Positions 1 to 9,244 of a DNA stretch of 40,846 bases are shown piece by piece (position 1 is the first letter of the stretch; each line of letters begins with the position of its first letter). A model generated the notes under the pieces. That model saw only the letters and a list, made by a program, of their open reading frames with translations, searched no databases and was not told the origin of the DNA. Made by a program: the position numbers and the translations under genes. Source of the DNA: JBBQRS01 sp038214535 (GTDB lineage Bacteria > Chloroflexota > Anaerolineae > CG2-30-64-16); NCBI GenBank assembly GCA_038214535.1, contig JBBQRS010000036.1:1-40846 (forward strand), read 5' to 3'.

Positions 1-563
1 GGCGGCGCGGCCGGCTCGATCAGCCCCAGTGCGGCAATCCCCGCCAGCGCGTACAACCCCGCGCACGCGATCAGCATCGCGCGCAGCGAGTAGGCGTCGG
101 CCAGCGGCCCGCCGACCACCGCGCCCGCGGCGAAGGCCAGCGACCCGATGCCGCGATAGATGCCCATGCGCAGCCCGCGCCGTTTCGCCTCATCCACGCC
201 GCCCAGTAGATCGCCCATCAGCGCGAGGCTGGCCGTGCCGTAAGCCGCCAGCGCCCCGGCTTCCCACAGGCGCGCCGCCCAGGCCATGCCGGGCGCGCGG
301 ACGATGCTCAGCACGACATACGCAAGAGAGGCGCCGAGCAGGCCGACCACGATCAACGGTTTGCGGCGGCCCAGCCGGTCGGAGACGCGCCCCCAGACGT
401 AGTTGCCCAGCAGCGCGACCAGCCCGGCGGAGGCCAGGATCAGCGAGATGTCGCGGTAATTGGACCCCAGGTCTTCGAGATAGAGCGTGATGAGGGGGGC
501 GCTCATGCCGGTCGCGGCAAATACCAGCGCGACGATGACGGTGAGGCGGCGAATCGCGTTCAT
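1..563 (-). CDS. MFS transporter, N-terminal part (runs off window)
   Basis: I translated this reading frame directly. It begins with ATG at 563 (MNAIRRLTVIVALVF) and stays open to base 1, giving about 187 residues with no stop, so the gene continues beyond the left edge. It is strongly hydrophobic with about six membrane segments. Between the second and third it has GRVSDRLGRRKPL, a textbook MFS motif A (GxxxDRxGRR). This is the N-terminal half of a major facilitator superfamily permease; the substrate cannot be told. It lies 30 bases after the stop of the AarF/ABC1 kinase gene on the same strand and may be co-transcribed with it. No clear Shine-Dalgarno precedes the ATG. Confidence 0.85.
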   Translation of the reverse strand, partial: MNAIRRLTVIVALVFAATGMSAPLITLYLEDLGSNYRDISLILASAGLVALLGNYVWGRVSDRLGRRKPLIVVGLLGASLAYVVLSIVRAPGMAWAARLWEAGALAAYGTASLALMGDLLGGVDEAKRRGLRMGIYRGIGSLAFAAGAVVGGPLADAYSLRAMLIACAGLYALAGIAALGLIEPAAP

Positions 564-593
564 GTGAGGTCAAGGAATGAGGAAGCGCGGGAG

Positions 594-2306
594 TTATTGA
601 GGTTGCTTGCGCAGCGTCAGGATGGCGGCGAATACAAACATCCCTGCCCAGATCGGCCAGGGACCCTGGAACGCTACAACGACCGCGCTGGCAAGGATGG
701 AAAATCCGGCCAGGATCGCTGAGCTGGAACCGGTGAGCCGACGGCTCGGCGGTTTCTCGCTGAGCGAATTTTCGAGCTTCTTCAACCCTTCGCTCAGGAT
801 CAGCGGGCTGCGATTGATGATCTCGACCATTTCGGGGACGACGAGCGCACTGTCCTTCAGCAGGTTGATGGGGTTGAACTGGTTGATCAGCAGGCGGCGC
901 ACATGCGGGCGCGCGGCGTCGGCCATGTTCATGTCGGGCGCGAGGATGTTCCCTACGCCCTCCACCGTCACCAGCGCCTTAACCATCAGGATGATCTCGC
1001 TGGGGTAGGTGATGTGATAGCGCCCGGCCAGCATGATGGATTGCAGGATGACTTGCGCCATCGAGAATTCCTGGAAATTCCCGGAACGCATCCAGCGCCC
1101 GTAAAGCTCGGACACGGCGCGCCGGAACTGTTCCATATCCTCCGCGGTGCGCGCGTACGTCATGGACGTGAGGTAACGCGAGGCGCTTTCCGCATCGCCG
1201 GTGACGAGCGAGTAGAAGTAGTAGAACACGCGCTTGCGCATGTCGCGCTCGAAGCGCCCCACCATCCCCAGGTCAATGAAGCCGACTGTGCCGTCGGGGA
1301 AGATGACCAGGTTGCCCGGGTGCAGGTCGGCGTGGAAGAAGCCATCTTCGAAGATCATTTGGATGATGGCGCTCACGCCCAGGTCCATCACCCGATTGCG
1401 TTCGCCCTGCGTCAGCAGCGCCATCGAGGGCGCGTCCGGCTTGACGCCGCGGAAGTATTCCATGATGAGCATGTCGCGCGTGCTGACCTGCCGGTAGATC
1501 TCGGGGAAGCGAATCTCAGGCTGATCTTTGAAGTTGCCCCGGAACACTTCGGCGTTATCGGCCTCGAAGCGCAGATCTACCTCGCGCACCGTGTAGTTTG
1601 CAAACTCTTCCACAAGGCGCACCGGCTGATACCGGCCGAAGAAGATCTGCAGAAAATGCGAGAACAACCGCATCAGGCGCGTGTCGGTGATAATCAGGTC
1701 ACGCACGCCGGGCTTGAGCAGTTTGATGACCACTTTTTCATGGGTGATCAACCGCGCCCGGTGTGTCTGCGCCAGCGACGCCGACCCCAGCGGTTTCGGG
1801 TCAATCCAGCGGAACGCCGTTTCGAGCGGGCGGCCCAACTGCTGCTCGACGATTTGCAAATAGCGCTCCGTGGGCAGAGCCGGCAGGCGGTCGAGTAGGT
1901 GGGCGCTCAGTTCTTCGGTGATGGATTTGGGCAGAAGGTCTTCACGCAGACTGAGAATCTGACCCAGCTTGATATACGTCGGGCCGAGCTGCTCGAGCCG
2001 GACGCGGAACTGCACCGGGAATGGCTGATTGACAAGGTCCTTGTCGAGGAAGAGCCACGGAAAAAGCAGGACCAGACGCAGTAAAATTACGTGCAGACGC
2101 CAGCCTTTGCCCGCGGCGGTCTGGCCGTTGATGTAGGCGATGCCGCCGCCGAAGAACAACGCCAGGAACTGTCCGACGGTGACCACGGCCCGGCTCACCA
2201 GACCGACATGCCGCGGTTCTACATAGACGGCAAAATCCTGGCGGTCGTCGTGGTAGACGACTTCTTCAGGCTGGCTCTGAGGTACGATAGTCACACGGTA
2301 TCCCAA
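594..2306 (-). CDS. AarF/ABC1/UbiB-family atypical protein kinase
   Basis: This 570-residue protein carries the ABC1/UbiB kinase-like signatures: KLGQ (residues 113-116), GSASLAQTH (174-182), a candidate nucleotide-binding Lys195 in VVIKLLKPG, HADLHPGN (325-332) as catalytic loop, and FIDLG (343-347) as the metal-binding DFG equivalent. The C-terminus has two hydrophobic segments (about 525-565), as in membrane-anchored UbiB proteins. Family members support isoprenoid-quinone or lipid metabolism, often as ATPases rather than protein kinases; the role here is inferred. The longest reading starts at TTG 2306, and GTG at 2294 is an alternative; neither has a good ribosome site. It follows the RDD gene by 74 bases on the same strand. 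A 6-bp hairpin (2363-2379) sits in that gap. Confidence 0.9.
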   Translation of the reverse strand: MGYRVTIVPQSQPEEVVYHDDRQDFAVYVEPRHVGLVSRAVVTVGQFLALFFGGGIAYINGQTAAGKGWRLHVILLRLVLLFPWLFLDKDLVNQPFPVQFRVRLEQLGPTYIKLGQILSLREDLLPKSITEELSAHLLDRLPALPTERYLQIVEQQLGRPLETAFRWIDPKPLGSASLAQTHRARLITHEKVVIKLLKPGVRDLIITDTRLMRLFSHFLQIFFGRYQPVRLVEEFANYTVREVDLRFEADNAEVFRGNFKDQPEIRFPEIYRQVSTRDMLIMEYFRGVKPDAPSMALLTQGERNRVMDLGVSAIIQMIFEDGFFHADLHPGNLVIFPDGTVGFIDLGMVGRFERDMRKRVFYYFYSLVTGDAESASRYLTSMTYARTAEDMEQFRRAVSELYGRWMRSGNFQEFSMAQVILQSIMLAGRYHITYPSEIILMVKALVTVEGVGNILAPDMNMADAARPHVRRLLINQFNPINLLKDSALVVPEMVEIINRSPLILSEGLKKLENSLSEKPPSRRLTGSSSAILAGFSILASAVVVAFQGPWPIWAGMFVFAAILTLRKQPQ

Positions 2307-2380
2307 ATCTGCGAGAGACTGCGGCGAGGCTGCACGCGCGGTCTTAAGCTTGTGAGTTCAATATCCACAATGAGTGGATG

Positions 2381-2953
2381 CTAGGATGATTGCGACTGAA
2401 CAGACTCCGGCTGGCCCAGCAGCGGGGGCGCGATGTATGGGCTGTCTTCGTTTCCCGGCAAATCCATATACACAACGTAGGTTCCCACGATCTTATCGTG
2501 CCAGGCTTGTCGTTTGTTGTCAAAGATGACCCACAGGAAGCCCAGGAACAGCGGCAGGGCCGACAGCGTGAACAGGAAGATGCGCGCCAACCCGCGCAAG
2601 AAGCCCGGCAGTTCGCCGTTCTTGTGCACCACACGTAGTCCTACCAAATACATGCCCGGTGTAAAGCCCACCAGCGACCAGCAACCGGCGAAGTAAACCA
2701 GGATGAGCACGTACGTCAGCACGAAATTGAGAAAGCCCCAGAGGAGATAGTAGATATTCTGTAACTGCGTACTGCGCACGATGGTATTGAACAGCGTCGC
2801 CCGGAAGAAGTCCGACAACAGATTAATCGCCGCCAGCGTCAGCCCGGTGATTGCGGCAATAATGACGAGATCGAGCAATAATGCCACCGCCCGGCTGATA
2901 AATCCGGCGGGATGCACGATCTGTGTGCGTTGCGCCTTCATGGGTGTGTTCAT
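2381..2953 (-). CDS. RDD family membrane protein
   Basis: This 190-residue protein has about four membrane segments and the RDD-family pattern: an early Arg with Asp in helix 1 (GFISRAVALLLDLVI), a middle TPGMYLVGLRVV segment, and a C-terminal NKRQAWHDKIVGTYVVY. RDD proteins are small integral membrane proteins of mostly unknown function, some linked to transport. I chose ATG at 2953 rather than a longer reading because it overlaps the stop of the upstream gene as ATGA (2953-2950), a normal translational-coupling arrangement. The longer reading would run 37 codons through the upstream gene. It probably forms an operon with the hypothetical gene before it and the AarF/ABC1 gene after it. Confidence 0.88.
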   Translation of the reverse strand: MNTPMKAQRTQIVHPAGFISRAVALLLDLVIIAAITGLTLAAINLLSDFFRATLFNTIVRSTQLQNIYYLLWGFLNFVLTYVLILVYFAGCWSLVGFTPGMYLVGLRVVHKNGELPGFLRGLARIFLFTLSALPLFLGFLWVIFDNKRQAWHDKIVGTYVVYMDLPGNEDSPYIAPPLLGQPESVQSQSS

Positions 2954-3816
2954 ATCGGCCTTCTTGGCTTGGATTGCAGAAGCAGCACCCGGCTCGGGTC
3001 GGGCAGCGGGATTTCCACCAGCGTTTCGCCCGCCTTGCTCGGTTGGCGGCCGGGAATGATCCAAAAAACCATGCGTTGCAGGCGGAGATCAACTGTGCGC
3101 AGGCGGTTCTGGATGAACGCCAGGAACTCTTCCAACATGCTGAAGGTTTGCTGCTGGACGAGCTCCCGCACCTCCTCGCTTTCCACCACGACATCAACGA
3201 CGTTGTTCACCGCGCTGAGGGTCGCATCCCCGATCAGCTCTTTGCTGAAATCCTGGCCCTGCGCCCCCAACTGCGCCAGATCGTTGACCACCGCCTCGCC
3301 GCGTTGCGCCAGGCCATCATACATGTTGCGGAATGGGTTGAACAACCGGCTGTTGGTAACGGGGCTAACGATGCTCTGCACGACGCCGGCCGTGTTTTCT
3401 ATGGTCTCTTCCACCACCGATAGGCCGCCCGAGAGGAGTGCAGGCGCCTTGAATGCCAGCCCCATCAAGGCATATTTGACGCGTTCGTCCTCAGGGATGG
3501 GGACGCGCCCGGTGGGGGCGCCCATGCGGCGCTGGGCGTCAACCGAGACGCGCGAGTCTTCGGCGCGCCGCCGCAGCACATCCATGCCATAGGTCAATCC
3601 ACCCAGGGCCAGCAGCGCCAGCGAGGTCGCGGAGCTCGTCTCCTCACGTTCGATGGTGGCGCGGGCGCCGTTCGTCGGCGTCGCCAACACCGTGTGGGGA
3701 TCAGCCCCGGCCACCCGCGCGCGCGCAATCGCTTTGAGTTGCGCGTCGGTGGGGTCCGGGAAATCGTCCGGCGGCATCGGGATTTGATCTTTGGATTGAT
3801 ATGGGTCCAGGTTCAT
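2950..3816 (-). CDS. Hypothetical protein, 288 aa
   Basis: I do not recognise this protein. The first 60 residues are polar and proline-rich (PMPPDDFPDPTDAQ). Two moderately hydrophobic stretches follow (about 62-82 and 110-134) that could be membrane-associated. The rest is amphipathic helix with repeated VVxxVxxxVxE-like segments (about 130-240), ending in a basic tail (SKPRRPI). Its stop overlaps the RDD start by ATGA, so it is translationally coupled to a membrane protein and probably works with it. A sigma-A-type promoter lies about 110 bases upstream. The start ATG at 3816 has only a weak GGGAA upstream. Confidence 0.75.
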   Translation of the reverse strand: MNLDPYQSKDQIPMPPDDFPDPTDAQLKAIARARVAGADPHTVLATPTNGARATIEREETSSATSLALLALGGLTYGMDVLRRRAEDSRVSVDAQRRMGAPTGRVPIPEDERVKYALMGLAFKAPALLSGGLSVVEETIENTAGVVQSIVSPVTNSRLFNPFRNMYDGLAQRGEAVVNDLAQLGAQGQDFSKELIGDATLSAVNNVVDVVVESEEVRELVQQQTFSMLEEFLAFIQNRLRTVDLRLQRMVFWIIPGRQPSKAGETLVEIPLPDPSRVLLLQSKPRRPI

Positions 3817-3924
3817 CGCATGTTCCCGCTATGAGTTGGGGTATAAAGGCAAGCCCCCGCGGCGGTATGGCGCCTGTCTGCGCCCGCGCAGTACACACCA
3901 TCGTTGGCAAAAGAAGTTACAGGC

Positions 3925-3953
3925 AGTATAAAACAAAGCGTTTACAAGAGCAA
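3925..3953 (-). promoter_or_regulatory. Sigma-A-type promoter for the hypothetical-RDD-AarF operon
   Basis: On the minus strand, TTGCTC (3953-3948) is followed after exactly 17 bases by TATACT (3930-3925). Transcription would start near 3918, leaving a leader of about 100 bases before the ATG at 3816. No other hexamer pair of this quality lies between the AbgT gene and this operon. Confidence 0.6.
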
Positions 3954-4020
3954 ACGCAACGGACTCTGTGCCTGATTTGTGGTAAATTCGCGCAATTACG
4001 GCGAGGAAGCGGGGGGAGGA

Positions 4021-4063
4021 AAAAACATGAGGCCGGCGGTCTGAGATGAACAGCCGGCCTCAC
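4021..4063 (-). terminator. Rho-independent terminator of the AbgT transporter gene
   Basis: A perfect 9-bp GC-rich stem (4062-4054 paired with 4038-4030, arms GAGGCCGGC/GCCGGCCTC) encloses a 15-base loop. On the minus strand it is followed within three bases by a run of six T. It starts 16 bases after the AbgT stop codon, in the right orientation for an intrinsic terminator. Confidence 0.8.
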
Positions 4064-4078
4064 GTGCGCGTTTGCGGG

Positions 4079-5764
4079 TTAGCCCACGATCACCGGGTAG
4101 CCCGGCCCCAGTGGCAGCCCCAGCAGGAACCATGCGATGAACAGGATGATCCAGGCAATCCCGATCACCAGCGCATAGGGCAGCATCAGCGAGACGATGG
4201 TCCCCAGGCCGGCCTTCTTGTCATACCGCTGGGCGACCGTAACCACGAATGGCAGATACACCATCAGCGGGGTGACGACGTTCATCGGCGAATCGCCGAC
4301 CCGGTATGCTGCGAGCACCGTTTGCGGAGCCACGCCCAGCCGCATGAAGATCGGGATGAAGACCGGCGCGAAGATCGCCCACTTCGGCACGACGCCCGGA
4401 ATGATGATGTCGAGCAACAAGATGACCAGGATCATGCCAATGAGCAATGGCAGCGCGCCCACACGTGCGCTCTCCAGAATCTCGGCCATGAACACCGCGG
4501 CGACGGTGGGCATGTTGCTGTAGTTGAAGAAGGCGATGAACTGGCTGATCATCAGCAACATGAAGACGAGACCCGCCAACCCGGAGAAGGTTTTGGTGAT
4601 TGCCGCGATCACGTCTTTGCTGCCGGTGATCGTGCCGGCGCCTTTACCAAAGGCAATCCCTGTGATCAGGAAATACATCGTGATGATGAAGAGCAGGCTG
4701 TCCATGAACGGCGTGTTGCCGATGAGTGCGCCCGTCACCGGGTCACGCAGGGGCGCGCCGGAGGGCAGCGTCAGGAGGGCAATCACAACGAAGAAGGCCA
4801 GGGTCGCCCAGAGCGTATAGCGCAACCCCTTCGACTCTGCGGGTGTCAGCGCGCCGTCGTCGTCCGTGTTTGCCAGGTCTGCTGCTCCATGAGAGCTGTC
4901 GTAAGCACCGAGGCGTGGCTCGATGAGCCGCTCGGTCACGACGGTTGCCACGATGGCAACGATGAAGGAGGAAACGATTGCAAAGAAGAAATTGGCGACG
5001 ACCGTGATCGGCTGACCACCGGCCAACCCGATTGCTTCATTTGTGATCTCCGTCAACATGCTATCCACGGGCGTGATCAGCAGGTTGACCGCGAAGATCG
5101 CGCCGACGCCCGCGAACGCCGCCGCCATCCCCTCGCGGGGATGGCGTTTCAGTGTCAGAAACGCCGTTGCGCCCAGTGGAATCAGGATCAGATACCCCGC
5201 ATCCGAGGCGACGCTCGACAGGACGCCGACGAAGATGATGATGAAAGCGATCAATCGGGCCGGGGCTACCTGCACCAGCTTGCGGATCAGCGCCGCCATC
5301 AACCCGGCGGCCTCGGCCACGCCCGCGCCCATCATGGCGATGAAGGTCACGGCGACGACGCCGAAGCCCTGGAAGTTCGTCACGAACGATGAGAAGAGGA
5401 AGCGGATACCCTCTGTCGTCAGCAGGCTGCGGATCGCGATCGTGCGTTCCTGGATCTCGTACTTGGTATCATAGGGTTCGGTGGGCGTGATCAGCCCCGG
5501 CTCCGTCGTGTCCTCGTAGAATTCATATTCGACGGGCCGCGGCACTTGCACCGCGATCTGATCCGTGACGCTCACGTTGAGCAGATACAGGATGTGTGAC
5601 AACACGATTACGCCGATGATCAGGTACAGGAACATCATCACCGGGTGTGGGACTTTGTTGCCCGCTTTTTCAATGCCGTCCAGCATTTTCTGCGTGAACG
5701 ACTTCTTCTCCACCGCTTTGGGCTGTGGCTTTGCGTTGGTCTCTGCGGTCAGTTCGACGGTCAT
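4079..5764 (-). CDS. AbgT family transporter
   Basis: This 561-residue, highly hydrophobic protein matches the AbgT family of membrane carriers, named for p-aminobenzoyl-glutamate uptake in E. coli; some relatives export sulfonamides. Characteristic segments are the opening helix PHPVMMFLYLIIGVIV, the extracellular loop with the LLTTEGIRFLFSSFVTNF stretch, the MMGAGVAEAAGL re-entrant region, GVLSSVASDAGYLILIPLG, and near the C-terminus YRVGDSPMNVVTPLM. The start is taken at ATG 5764 because GGGGAGAG lies six bases upstream; an upstream in-frame ATG at 5794 lacks this. A strong terminator follows the gene. It lies downstream of pepA, and peptide or conjugate use is conceivable, but the substrate is not shown by the sequence. 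Confidence 0.9.
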   Translation of the reverse strand: MTVELTAETNAKPQPKAVEKKSFTQKMLDGIEKAGNKVPHPVMMFLYLIIGVIVLSHILYLLNVSVTDQIAVQVPRPVEYEFYEDTTEPGLITPTEPYDTKYEIQERTIAIRSLLTTEGIRFLFSSFVTNFQGFGVVAVTFIAMMGAGVAEAAGLMAALIRKLVQVAPARLIAFIIIFVGVLSSVASDAGYLILIPLGATAFLTLKRHPREGMAAAFAGVGAIFAVNLLITPVDSMLTEITNEAIGLAGGQPITVVANFFFAIVSSFIVAIVATVVTERLIEPRLGAYDSSHGAADLANTDDDGALTPAESKGLRYTLWATLAFFVVIALLTLPSGAPLRDPVTGALIGNTPFMDSLLFIITMYFLITGIAFGKGAGTITGSKDVIAAITKTFSGLAGLVFMLLMISQFIAFFNYSNMPTVAAVFMAEILESARVGALPLLIGMILVILLLDIIIPGVVPKWAIFAPVFIPIFMRLGVAPQTVLAAYRVGDSPMNVVTPLMVYLPFVVTVAQRYDKKAGLGTIVSLMLPYALVIGIAWIILFIAWFLLGLPLGPGYPVIVG

Positions 5765-5805
5765 TTCGCTCTCTCCCCGAATGATGCAAACCAATTTTGT
5801 GGAAT

Positions 5806-5840
5806 AAGGTGCAACGCACTTCCGAAGTGCGTTGCACCTT
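5806..5840. repeat. Perfect 16-bp inverted repeat after pepA
   Basis: Positions 5806-5821 and 5825-5840 are perfect inverted copies (outer part AAGGTGCAACGC) around a 3-base loop. The hairpin begins two bases past the pepA stop. Only a short T-poor tail follows, so it may act as a transcription terminator or be one of the intergenic hairpin repeats common in this window. Confidence 0.75.
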
Positions 5841-5842
5841 TA

Positions 5843-7303
5843 TTACGCGTATTCCTGGAGATACTCGACCAACAGACGCACGCCCGCGCCCGTGCCGCCA
5901 TGCGATTGATAGGACGTGGCGGGCTTGTCAACCCAGGCCGTGCCGGCGATATCCAGGTGCACGAAGGGATAATCGCCCACGAAGGCGGCGAGGAAAGCCC
6001 CTGCGGTGATGGAGCCGGCGGGCGACCCGCCCAGGTTCTTGAGGTCGGCGATCTCGCTCTTGATCATCTGATGATATACATCCCACAGGGGCAACTGCCA
6101 CACGCGCTCCGCGCTGACCTCGCCCGCGTGCTGCACCTTGTCCGCCAGGTCCTGATCGGTCGCCATCATGCCGATCGCGTGTGAGCCAAGCGCGACGATG
6201 ATCGCGCCGGTCAGCGTCGAGAGTTCGATGATCGCCGCGGGATCATAGCGTTGGGCGTAGAAGAGCGCATCGGAGAGGATGATGCGGCCTTCGGCGTCGG
6301 TGTTGATCACCTCAATTGTCTTGCCGCTCAGGCCCGACACGATGTCGCCGGGGCGATAAGAGTCGCTGCTGACCATATTCTCGGCTGCAGAGACCAGCCC
6401 GACCACGTGTACCGGTAGCTTGAGCTCGGCGACGGCCTGCATCGTGCCCAGCACTGCCGCCGCGCCGCCCATGTCCGATTTCATGGTTTCCATCGCCTGC
6501 GCCGGCTTGAGCGACAGCCCGCCCGAATCGAAGGTCAGCCCCTTGCCGACGAGACAGATGATCGGCGCGCCCTCGGCCGCCTTGTTATACTCCATGATGA
6601 TGAAGCGCGCCTTGTTCGCCGAACCCTTGCCCACGGCCAGGATGCCGCCGAACCCGCCTTCTTCCAGTTGCTTGTCATCGAGGACGGTCACGTCGAGGCC
6701 CACCCGCTTGCCGAGCGAGATGGCTTCTTCTGCCAGCACGGCCGGCGTCATCTTGTAGCCCGGACCGTTCACCAGTTCACGGGCGAACGTGACACCGCGC
6801 CCGGTGATCTGCCCGACTGCCGCGCCCGCGCGCGCCGCCTCCGTGTTTTTGACGCTTGTGAAGATCGTGCCGTTCGTCACTTCAAAGGTCTGTTCGTTGG
6901 TTAATCCGGTGCGATAGATCCAATAGCGATACGCACCCATCTCGAGGCCTTCGGCGAAGGCCTGGGCAATCACTTCAGACGGCAACGACGGGTCGCCGTG
7001 TAACCCGACGGTCACATCGGCAACCAGGAGTTTGCGGGCCTCTTTCACGGCGCTTCCGCCGGCCTGCCGAAGGCCTTCGGCGCTGACAGCCTCCTGTTTG
7101 CCCAGCCCCACTAGCAGCAGGCGGCGCGGCGCAATCGCTCCGCGCGGGTAGAGCAGCTTCATCTGGTCGGCGCGGCCTTTATAGTCTTCGGGTTCCAACA
7201 GGTCGGCCACGGCTGCGGGCAGGGGGGCATCCTCGAACGTGGCGAGCATCGCGAGGTCAGACGCCTCGTTTAACACATCGCCGGTCTTTACGGTAATTTC
7301 CAT
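5843..7303 (-). CDS. pepA: Leucyl aminopeptidase (peptidase family M17)
   Basis: This 486-residue protein is a complete M17 cytosolic aminopeptidase, which removes N-terminal residues from peptides using two metal ions. The M17 signature NTDAEGRIIL lies at about residues 334-343. Metal and active-site residues appear in LVGKGLTFDSGGLSLKP (about 251-267) and KSDMGGAAAVLGTM (about 275-288). The N-terminal third is the usual divergent regulatory domain. GAGGAG is immediately followed by ATGACGATG, so ATG 7303 (six-base spacing) is favoured over ATG 7309. It lies 40 bases after the broken MFS gene and is followed by a perfect hairpin. Confidence 0.95.
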   Translation of the reverse strand: MEITVKTGDVLNEASDLAMLATFEDAPLPAAVADLLEPEDYKGRADQMKLLYPRGAIAPRRLLLVGLGKQEAVSAEGLRQAGGSAVKEARKLLVADVTVGLHGDPSLPSEVIAQAFAEGLEMGAYRYWIYRTGLTNEQTFEVTNGTIFTSVKNTEAARAGAAVGQITGRGVTFARELVNGPGYKMTPAVLAEEAISLGKRVGLDVTVLDDKQLEEGGFGGILAVGKGSANKARFIIMEYNKAAEGAPIICLVGKGLTFDSGGLSLKPAQAMETMKSDMGGAAAVLGTMQAVAELKLPVHVVGLVSAAENMVSSDSYRPGDIVSGLSGKTIEVINTDAEGRIILSDALFYAQRYDPAAIIELSTLTGAIIVALGSHAIGMMATDQDLADKVQHAGEVSAERVWQLPLWDVYHQMIKSEIADLKNLGGSPAGSITAGAFLAAFVGDYPFVHLDIAGTAWVDKPATSYQSHGGTGAGVRLLVEYLQEYA

Positions 7304-7343
7304 CGTCATCTCCTCGTTACTGTTTCTTTACGGTTTCGCTATC

Positions 7344-8958
7344 TTATTTTGCTGGTTTGGGCTGCCGGGTGCGCTTGCCGGATTTGAGCGCAGCGTCATC
7401 GGGGATTTCGCCGGGCACGTAGTTGGGCAGCCGGCGCGCCGGGAAGATCGCCAACAGGGCGATGAAGGCCAGGATAAAGAAGGACGCCTGGAGCGCCCGG
7501 ACACGCGCCTCTACGTTGATGCGCACCGCTTCGGCGACTTGTTCCGGCGTCGCCGTCGTGCCGGCCATGGTTTCGAGCAACTGGTCATTGCTGACGAAAT
7601 TGATGTTGTCCAGCGCTACCTGCGCCTTAAGCGATGGCGGGATCGTGGGGTTGTTAACCAGGCTGGAAGTGATAAAGAGGGTTAGCAGGCCGACGGCAAC
7701 GATGCTGGCAAAGGCTGTACCCAGCGCCGTGGCCAGGTTGTTGGCCGTGCCGCGCAATGCGCCCACATCCCCAGCCAGTTCCTTCGGGGACGATGTGACT
7801 AGGAAGTTGAACATGAGCGTCAGCAACGCGCCTTCGCCCAGCCCCAGGATAATCAGGCCCAGGATCACCAGCGGCGCGCTCCAATCGTTGCGGATGGTGA
7901 AGGCCAGCAAGATCAGCCCGGCGGCGACCATCAGGAAGGCCACGCTGCCGATCCGGCGCGCGGTCAACCGTTTGTAGAGCCGCACCACCAGGACGGCACT
8001 GGCAAAGATGGCGAGCGTGTAAGGGATCACCATGATTGCCGTTTCGAGGCTGGTGCGACCCTGGACGATCTGGATGTAGAGCGGGATCAGGAAATTGACG
8101 GCCGGACCCAGCGCACTGATCATCATCATCGAGATCGTCGCGCTGCGCTCTTGCGGTGAGTCAATCACCTCCAACGCGAGCAGCGGCGTCTTGCCGGCGG
8201 GCCTGCCGCTGGTGCGACCAGGCAAAGAAGCCCTGCCCCACCACGGCCCCGATGATGACCATAAACGGCGCGGGCGATAACCCGAAGAAATTGAACGGGA
8301 CGGCGGGTCTCGCCAGCACGATGCCCCAGGCGTTCAAGTTGTTGAAGCCGAGGCTGATCATAATGACGGCGATGGCGATCAGCACCGCGCCGACCCAATC
8401 AATCTTGATGCCTTGTTGACGCGGGATCGGCTTCAGGCGAAAGCTGAGGACGAAAACGATCAATGAGACGAAGAAGAGGAGGCCGAAAGAGTAGCGCCAG
8501 CTCAACACCGTGCCCAGAACGCCGGCGATCAGGAACGCCAGCACCCCAGCGCCGGCCGGCGCGCCGGCCAGCAGCCCCAACGCCTACGATTGCTGTGCGC
8601 CGTGGTAGTTGGCCGCAAGCAACACCACCAGGGTGGGCACCAGCACCGCCGCGGCCAGCCCGGCAATCGCCTGGGCGTTAATCATGGTGCCGTCGTTCGG
8701 GCTGAACGCCATCAGGCCCATGGACAGGCCATGAATCACGACCGAAATCTGGAAGACAAGCCGCGCGCCTGCGATCTTGCCGATCTTTGCGCCCAGCATG
8801 ACAAATGCGGCGACGAACAGTGAATACACAACGAGCGCGGTTCCCACAGTGGTCGCGCTCGTATTGAGGTCGTATACGATGGGGCCAATGGACATCGGCA
8901 GGGCGTTGACGTTGAAGGCCATCTGCATCTGCGCGATGAGGATGATGGCCATCGGCAA
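7344..8958 (-). pseudogene. EmrB/QacA-type MFS efflux transporter, interrupted by a stop and a frameshift
   Basis: Three consecutive pieces read as one drug:H+ antiporter-like MFS permease. Piece one (from ATG 8958) has helix 1 (AQMQMAFNVNALPMSIG) and the motif-A-like GAKIGKIAGAR, and ends at TAG 8586-8584 in HGAQQ-S-stop. The same frame continues at once with ALGLLAGAPAGAGVLAF, so this is an in-frame nonsense codon. The second piece is shifted relative to the third near 8196-8215: the shared text is FFAWSHQRQA, then AGKTPLLALEVID in the new frame, continuing to the stop at 7344. The reading frame upstream of 8958 stays open but has no good start. Either the gene is dead or the assembly has two errors here. 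Codon use looks like that of its neighbours. Confidence 0.8.
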
Positions 8959-9128
8959 CCAGGAGGTTGGCTGTACGGACGGAGGGGAGACGGAGGGGAC
9001 AGGGGCGGAGCGGTTTTTGCGGCCATATTCGCCTTGCTTGCGCGGTGAAACGCCACGTGAATTAGTTACGACATGTCAACCTGCAACAAATATTAGTGAA
9101 AACGTGAATGCTGACTGGTGTGAGATAA

Positions 9129-9202
9129 TGGCTCGGGAACAGGGATTCGAACCCCAACTTTCTGATCCAGAGTCAGACGTTCTACCGTTAAACTATTCCC
9201 GA
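9129..9202 (-). tRNA. tRNA-Gln (anticodon CUG)
   Basis: The minus strand folds as a full cloverleaf. The acceptor stem TCGGGAA/TTCCCGA (9202-9196 with 9139-9133) has discriminator G, and CCA is encoded in the DNA (9131-9129). The D arm is AGTTTAACGGTAGAAC. The anticodon stem TCTGA/TCAGA encloses the loop CTCTGGA, whose middle bases CTG read codon CAG. The T loop is TTCGAAT. A U1-A72 first pair is typical of tRNA-Gln. Confidence 0.95.
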
Positions 9203-9215
9203 ACGAACAGACGCT

Positions 9216-9244
9216 ATGCTATCACATTGCGCCGGAAGGGGCAA
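9216..9244 (-). promoter_or_regulatory. Promoter of the tRNA-Gln gene
   Basis: On the minus strand, TTGCCC (9244-9239) and TAGCAT (9221-9216) are separated by 17 bases, with a TGA extended -10 element just before TAGCAT. The predicted start lies about 7 bases before the mature tRNA 5' end. The rest of 9245-9471 holds no gene I can support. Confidence 0.6.

Noticed and set aside
4046..5392. 448-codon open frame opposite the AbgT gene
   Set aside because: The product is His/Asp/Gln-rich low-complexity text, the usual antisense shadow of a hydrophobic gene at high GC; AbgT is certain.
9129..9202. tRNA-Gln as an integration site for a mobile element
   Set aside because: No integrase and no repeated tRNA 3' end is visible on either side; the broken MFS gene alone is not evidence.
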